Shown here: positions 60,849 to 64,000 of the stretch, piece after piece
How positions within the stretch are numbered: the stretch's first letter is position 1
Layout: the number at the start of each line of letters is the position of its first letter
NCBI GenBank assembly: GCA_041389965.1
Contig: JAWKQV010000002.1
Coordinates: 992,001-1,056,000 of the forward strand
From: UBA2376 sp041389965
Lineage (GTDB): Bacteria; Myxococcota_A; Polyangia; Haliangiales; Haliangiaceae
Length of the DNA: 64,000 nucleotides
Reading direction: 5' to 3'
The notes under the pieces: model-generated
Databases searched by the model: none
Told to the model about the DNA's origin: nothing
The model's input: only the letters and a program-made list of their open reading frames with translations
Translations under genes and position numbers: made by a program

Positions 60849-62090
60849 ATGTCGGCATACACCACAGACTGCCCTCCCTTCGACGCGTGCGGCCCGTGCG
60901 GCACGCTCCCCAGCGGCTTCGTGCGGCTGCGCTACTTCTTCGGCAAGCGCATGGGCGTGGCCGACTTCGTCGACGAGCAGCGCTACCACACCGGCAAGCA
61001 CCGGTTCCACAACCAGCGGCTGCACGGGGCGGGGCTCCTGTGCGGCCTGGCGGTGGCCCGGCAGGCGCCGACCGAGGTCATGCTGCGCGTCAGTAAGGGC
61101 GCCGCGGTCGACGCCTGCGGCCGCGAGATCGTGGTCGGCTACGACCAGTGCATCGACCTCGACGCGTGGTTCCAGCGCGAGCTGGCCGAGCGTGGCGCGG
61201 TCGACGCCACCTGGCCGGCGTCGGCGCTCGACGCCGCCGGCGACCTGCCGCTGGTGGTGCTGATCCGCTACCGCGACTGCGCGATCGGGCCCGAGCCAGC
61301 GCCCCGCGATGCGTGCTCGTGCGACGCCGCCGGGTGCGACTTCGGCCGGATCCGCGAGGAGTTCGAGCTGACGGTGGTCACCGCCAGCGATCCCGAGGCC
61401 ACGGTGACGATGCCGCTGACCCCGGCCCGCGCCGCGGTCGATCGGGTGGTCGGCCGCGCGGTCGGCGGCGGCGCGATCGCCCGCGGCCTGGCCGCGGCGG
61501 CGAGCGGCGGGTGTCCCGAGGCGCCCAGCGACGGCTGGCTCGTGCTGGCATCGGTCACCGCGGTGGTGACCGACGTCGCCGGCCAGCCCCACATCACCGA
61601 CCTGGCGCCGGTCGAGCCGCGCGCGTCGCTCCTGGCCGAGACCGCGTTGCTCCAGGACCTGCAGGCGCGCGTGCTGGCGGCGCAGCTGGAGGCCGGGGCG
61701 CTGGTCGACGGCCCCGAGGTGACGGCGCTGACGGTCGACGCCGCCGGCACCGAGCTGACGCTGGCGCTGAGCGGGCAGCTGGTGGCCGCCACCGTGCCGG
61801 CCGATGCGTTCACGCTGACGCGCTTCGACGCGGCCGCGACGCCGGCGTGGACCCCCGTGACCGCGAGCACCGCCTACGTCAGCAGCCCGCCGCGGCTGGT
61901 GGTGACCGTCGCTGGTGTCGTCGCCGGCGGGCTGTACCGCCTGGCGCTCGACCCCGCCGCGGTGCCGCCGGCCACGCCGATCGTCGACGCCGACATGCGC
62001 CCGCTGCGCCCGCTGCGCGGCGTGTTCCAGTTCGGCATCGATCAACCCGCCGCCGACCTGATCGTCGTCGATCCACCGTACGCGAGGTGA
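60849..62090 (+). CDS. eCIS-associated protein, paralogue A
   Basis: A 413-aa protein. The N-terminal domain has RLRYFFGKRMGVADFVDEQR, TGKHRFHNQRLHGAGLLCGL and SKGAAVDACGREIVVGY. Pairs of Cys (DCPPFDACGPCG, DACSCDAAGCDFG) suggest metal binding. The C-terminal part is two beta domains with VTALTVDAAGTELTLALSGQ and FQFGIDQPAADLIVVDPP. The same N-terminal pattern occurs in the partial gene at 63234, so the two are paralogues. No published family recognised. Position after tail I suggests a baseplate periphery or fibre-attachment part. Confidence 0.6.
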   Translation: MSAYTTDCPPFDACGPCGTLPSGFVRLRYFFGKRMGVADFVDEQRYHTGKHRFHNQRLHGAGLLCGLAVARQAPTEVMLRVSKGAAVDACGREIVVGYDQCIDLDAWFQRELAERGAVDATWPASALDAAGDLPLVVLIRYRDCAIGPEPAPRDACSCDAAGCDFGRIREEFELTVVTASDPEATVTMPLTPARAAVDRVVGRAVGGGAIARGLAAAASGGCPEAPSDGWLVLASVTAVVTDVAGQPHITDLAPVEPRASLLAETALLQDLQARVLAAQLEAGALVDGPEVTALTVDAAGTELTLALSGQLVAATVPADAFTLTRFDAAATPAWTPVTASTAYVSSPPRLVVTVAGVVAGGLYRLALDPAAVPPATPIVDADMRPLRPLRGVFQFGIDQPAADLIVVDPPYAR

Positions 62091-62094
62091 TCCC

Positions 62095-62703
62095 ATGACC
62101 GACAACCTGACCGCGATGCTGGCCCAGCTCCGCCTCACCCCGGCGGTGGTGAAGGCGATCCCGGCGCTGGTCGCGCGCTACGGCGGCGCCGGCGCGGTGG
62201 CGCTGGCGCGGGGCTACCTGGGCCCGCTGGCGCCACCGGCGGGCAAGGCCGATGGGTGCGTGCCCGCCGGCACCCACGCCACCACGCCGCGCACCGTCGA
62301 CGGGCAGCCGGTCGACGGACAGCCGGTCGACGGACAGCCGGTCGACGGGCAGGGCGCGTCGAAGCTGGCCAGCGCCGACGCCGCGGTGCTGGGCCTGGCC
62401 CTGGCCAAGCTGGTCTATGAGCTGGGCGAGCTGGCGCTGCACAACCCCACGTTCGATCCCAAGGGCGCCCAGCCTGACTTCAAGCTCGACGACCGCGGCC
62501 GAACCCCGGCGATGAGCGTCACCCACGTCGTCGCGGTGGCGCGGCTGCTCAAGGCCGCCAGCGCGGCGGTCGAGGCGTCGCCGGCGCCGACGACGCCGGC
62601 GACGCCCCAGGCCCGCCTGCAGGCGGCCCGGGCCCAGCGCTACGCCACCACCCCTCGCTACTCGTACGTCGCGCGTCCCGCGACCTACCGAGCCCCTCGC
62701 TAG
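62095..62703 (+). CDS. eCIS locus protein with VDGQP repeats
   Basis: A 202-aa protein. The N-terminal helix LTAMLAQLRLTPAVVKAIPA is followed by a linker of four VDGQP-type units from a 15-base DNA repeat (62296-62352), then a helical middle (LGLALAKLVYELGELALHNP) and an Ala/Tyr-rich tail (RYATTPRYSYVARPATYRAP). No known domain. The linker length can change by whole units without breaking the frame. Confidence 0.55.
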   Translation: MTDNLTAMLAQLRLTPAVVKAIPALVARYGGAGAVALARGYLGPLAPPAGKADGCVPAGTHATTPRTVDGQPVDGQPVDGQPVDGQGASKLASADAAVLGLALAKLVYELGELALHNPTFDPKGAQPDFKLDDRGRTPAMSVTHVVAVARLLKAASAAVEASPAPTTPATPQARLQAARAQRYATTPRYSYVARPATYRAPR

Positions 62704-62724
62704 AACGGAAACGGGAGCACCACC

Positions 62725-63237
62725 ATGGCTCACGGAACATCTTCTTCACGCACGTGCGGCAGCTGCGGCGGTTCGCACGTGAAGCCGACGTCACCGCCAG
62801 TCACCTCGTACGATCCGTGCGCTGGCGGCCTGGCCCTGACCGCGCCGACGCGCGAGGCCGGGTGCGGGTGCGGCTGCGGCGGAGCCGGGGGTTGCCGCAC
62901 TGGCGCCAGCGCTCCGACGAGGACCTACGGCGACTGTCCCCCCTGGAAGCCGTCGTGCGAGACGCAGACCGCGGTGCGCGACTGCGCCAAGGTCGCGCTG
63001 TGCGATCTGCTGCGGTGCGTGAGCGAGACCTTGTGCCCCGACGGCCAGTTCGACGTCGCGAACTTCCAGACCGGCAACGGCGGCCGGCCGCTGGGCGAGC
63101 AGCTGGTCAACTGCCTGGGGCAGGCGCTGTGCAGCTTCATGCACTGCCTGCCCGAGGCGCTGTGCCCCGAACCCTGTGCGCCGGCGACGCCGGTCGACTG
63201 CCTGCCCTGCGGGTATGCCGTGGAGGTCGTGCGATGA
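62725..63237 (+). CDS. Cys-rich eCIS locus protein
   Basis: A 170-aa protein with more than 20 Cys (SRTCGSCGGSH, AGCGCGCGGAGGCRTG, DCPPWKPSCETQTAVRDCAK, CDLLRCVSETLCPDG, CLPEALCPEPCAPAT). No signal peptide. The density suggests metal (zinc or iron-sulphur) or disulphide cross-linking. It overlaps the following gene by four bases. Its neighbour at 60849 also has Cys pairs, hinting that both bind the same structure or metal. Family unknown. Confidence 0.55.
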   Translation: MAHGTSSSRTCGSCGGSHVKPTSPPVTSYDPCAGGLALTAPTREAGCGCGCGGAGGCRTGASAPTRTYGDCPPWKPSCETQTAVRDCAKVALCDLLRCVSETLCPDGQFDVANFQTGNGGRPLGEQLVNCLGQALCSFMHCLPEALCPEPCAPATPVDCLPCGYAVEVVR

Positions 63238-64000
63238 GCACCAAGACTGCCGTGAACGCGATCGCGTGCGCCCCGGGCACCCTGCCGGGCGGGCCGGTCC
63301 GCACCCGCTTCTTCGACGGGATGTTCCTCACCCAGGCCGACCTGGAGAACGAGCAACGCTACTGGCGGCTCAAGCGCCGGCTCACCAACCGCGCGCTGGG
63401 TGACGGCGTGGTGTGGGGCCTGCGGCTGGGCTGGGACGCCAAGTCCCGCACGTTCGCGCTGTCGCCCGGCTACGCCCTCGACTGCTGCGGCAACGACCTG
63501 GTGGTCGAGTGTCCGGTGCAACTCACCGAGCGCGAGCTGTGGACCCGGGCCGACCCGGCGCTGCGGCCGGCCGCCGGCGCCAGCTTCTCGAACGCCGCCG
63601 GCGCCAACCACGACGAGGCGCACCGCCACGCGTGCGTGGTGCTGCAGTACACCGAGTGCCCCGAGGACGCGCGGCCGGTCCACCGCGACGCCTGCGCCGG
63701 CCCGACCGGGACCTGCGAGACCTCGCGTATCCGCGAGTCGGCCCGGCTGGTGCTGGTGCCGCCGCCGGCCCGCCCGCCGTTGACCCCACCCGAGCTGTTC
63801 CTGAAGGAGCTCGAAGAGCTCCGCGGCAGCATCACCGACCCGGCCGTCCGCGACCTGTTGTTCCCGCCGCAGCCGACCGCGCCGGCGGTGCCGACCGGCG
63901 ACCTGCCGCTGACCGTGCGGGCCACGGTCCCGGGGACCCCGGCCGCCACCCGCGAGCTGGTGTTTCCCGCCAGCGGCAGTCGCACCGGCGCGCCGTTCGC
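63234..64000 (+). CDS. eCIS-associated protein, paralogue B (partial)
   Basis: Starts at ATG 63234 (overlap with previous stop) and remains open to the window edge; at least 255 residues. Residues 15-95 parallel the protein at 60849: RTRFFDGMFLTQADLENEQR, RRLTNRALGDGVVWGLRLGW, SPGYALDCCGNDLVVECPV. Cys-rich segment (VLQYTECPED, DACAGPTGTCETSRI) follows, then LTPPELFLKELEELRGSITD. Truncated by the window, so size and C-terminal domains are unknown. Confidence 0.6.
   Translation, partial: MSTKTAVNAIACAPGTLPGGPVRTRFFDGMFLTQADLENEQRYWRLKRRLTNRALGDGVVWGLRLGWDAKSRTFALSPGYALDCCGNDLVVECPVQLTERELWTRADPALRPAAGASFSNAAGANHDEAHRHACVVLQYTECPEDARPVHRDACAGPTGTCETSRIRESARLVLVPPPARPPLTPPELFLKELEELRGSITDPAVRDLLFPPQPTAPAVPTGDLPLTVRATVPGTPAATRELVFPASGSRTGAPF

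Overview
The window is very GC-rich and looks like the chromosome of a myxobacterium-like organism (Myxococcota, perhaps near Kofleriaceae/Haliangiales; this is inference). Supporting signs are a MopE-type metal-binding lipoprotein, many low-complexity lipoproteins, a GH114 fragment, SBBP propeller remnants, and a large contractile-injection locus.

Layout: (1) 0.5-7.3 kb holds three genes whose coding sense hops between frames many times: a surface lipoprotein, a small lipoprotein, and a large restriction-nuclease-like/TPR protein. They are either decayed genes or an indel-rich patch of assembly. (2) 7.5-12.3 kb is a lower-GC defence island: a PD-(D/E)XK-like protein, a remnant of a nucleoside-phosphorylase-type effector, and a two-gene operon of an AAA/SMC-like ATPase and an anti-phage dCTP deaminase. 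(3) 12.3-19.3 kb is a mosaic of small accessory genes (SBBP fragment, truncated GH114, secreted nuclease-like protein with a possible partner, 165-aa protein plus a 36-aa six-cysteine peptide, ParE/antitoxin pair). A repeat family whose 20-base core TTCCGGGTCGCAGCCGATCG recurs 11 times, plus a 400-bp near-identical direct repeat, fills the gaps. (4) 19.3-22.5 kb carries lipoproteins. (5) 23-26.1 kb is an overlapping STAND-like ATPase/MBL-fold gene pair, a candidate conflict system. (6) 26.3-40.2 kb is mostly housekeeping or metabolic: the URC1/URC4 uracil catabolism pair, exported proteins, D-aminoacyl-tRNA deacylase (dtd), a DppB/DppC-type permease pair, a Rieske protein, a FadN-like dehydrogenase/hydratase with its thiolase, and a CASTOR/POLLUX-like channel.

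(7) From about 41 kb to the right edge lies an extracellular contractile injection system (eCIS, Afp/PVC type): AAA+ ATPase, a DUF4157-lysozyme-like candidate cargo coupled to a lipoprotein, DUF4255 terminator, two sheaths, two tubes, LysM tube/baseplate adaptor, DUF5908, hub, spike, gp25, baseplate J, an NHL-tail protein I fusion, and several cluster-specific proteins. All point right, most overlap by 4 bp or are spaced by a few bases, and the locus runs off the end of the window. Tape measure and fibre genes were not seen and may lie beyond 64 kb.

The most interesting items are the repeat-bounded mosaic, the six-cysteine peptide, the STAND/MBL pair, the dCTP deaminase/ATPase operon, the cargo-lipoprotein coupling, and a GACCC repeat touching the start codon of the eCIS hub gene.
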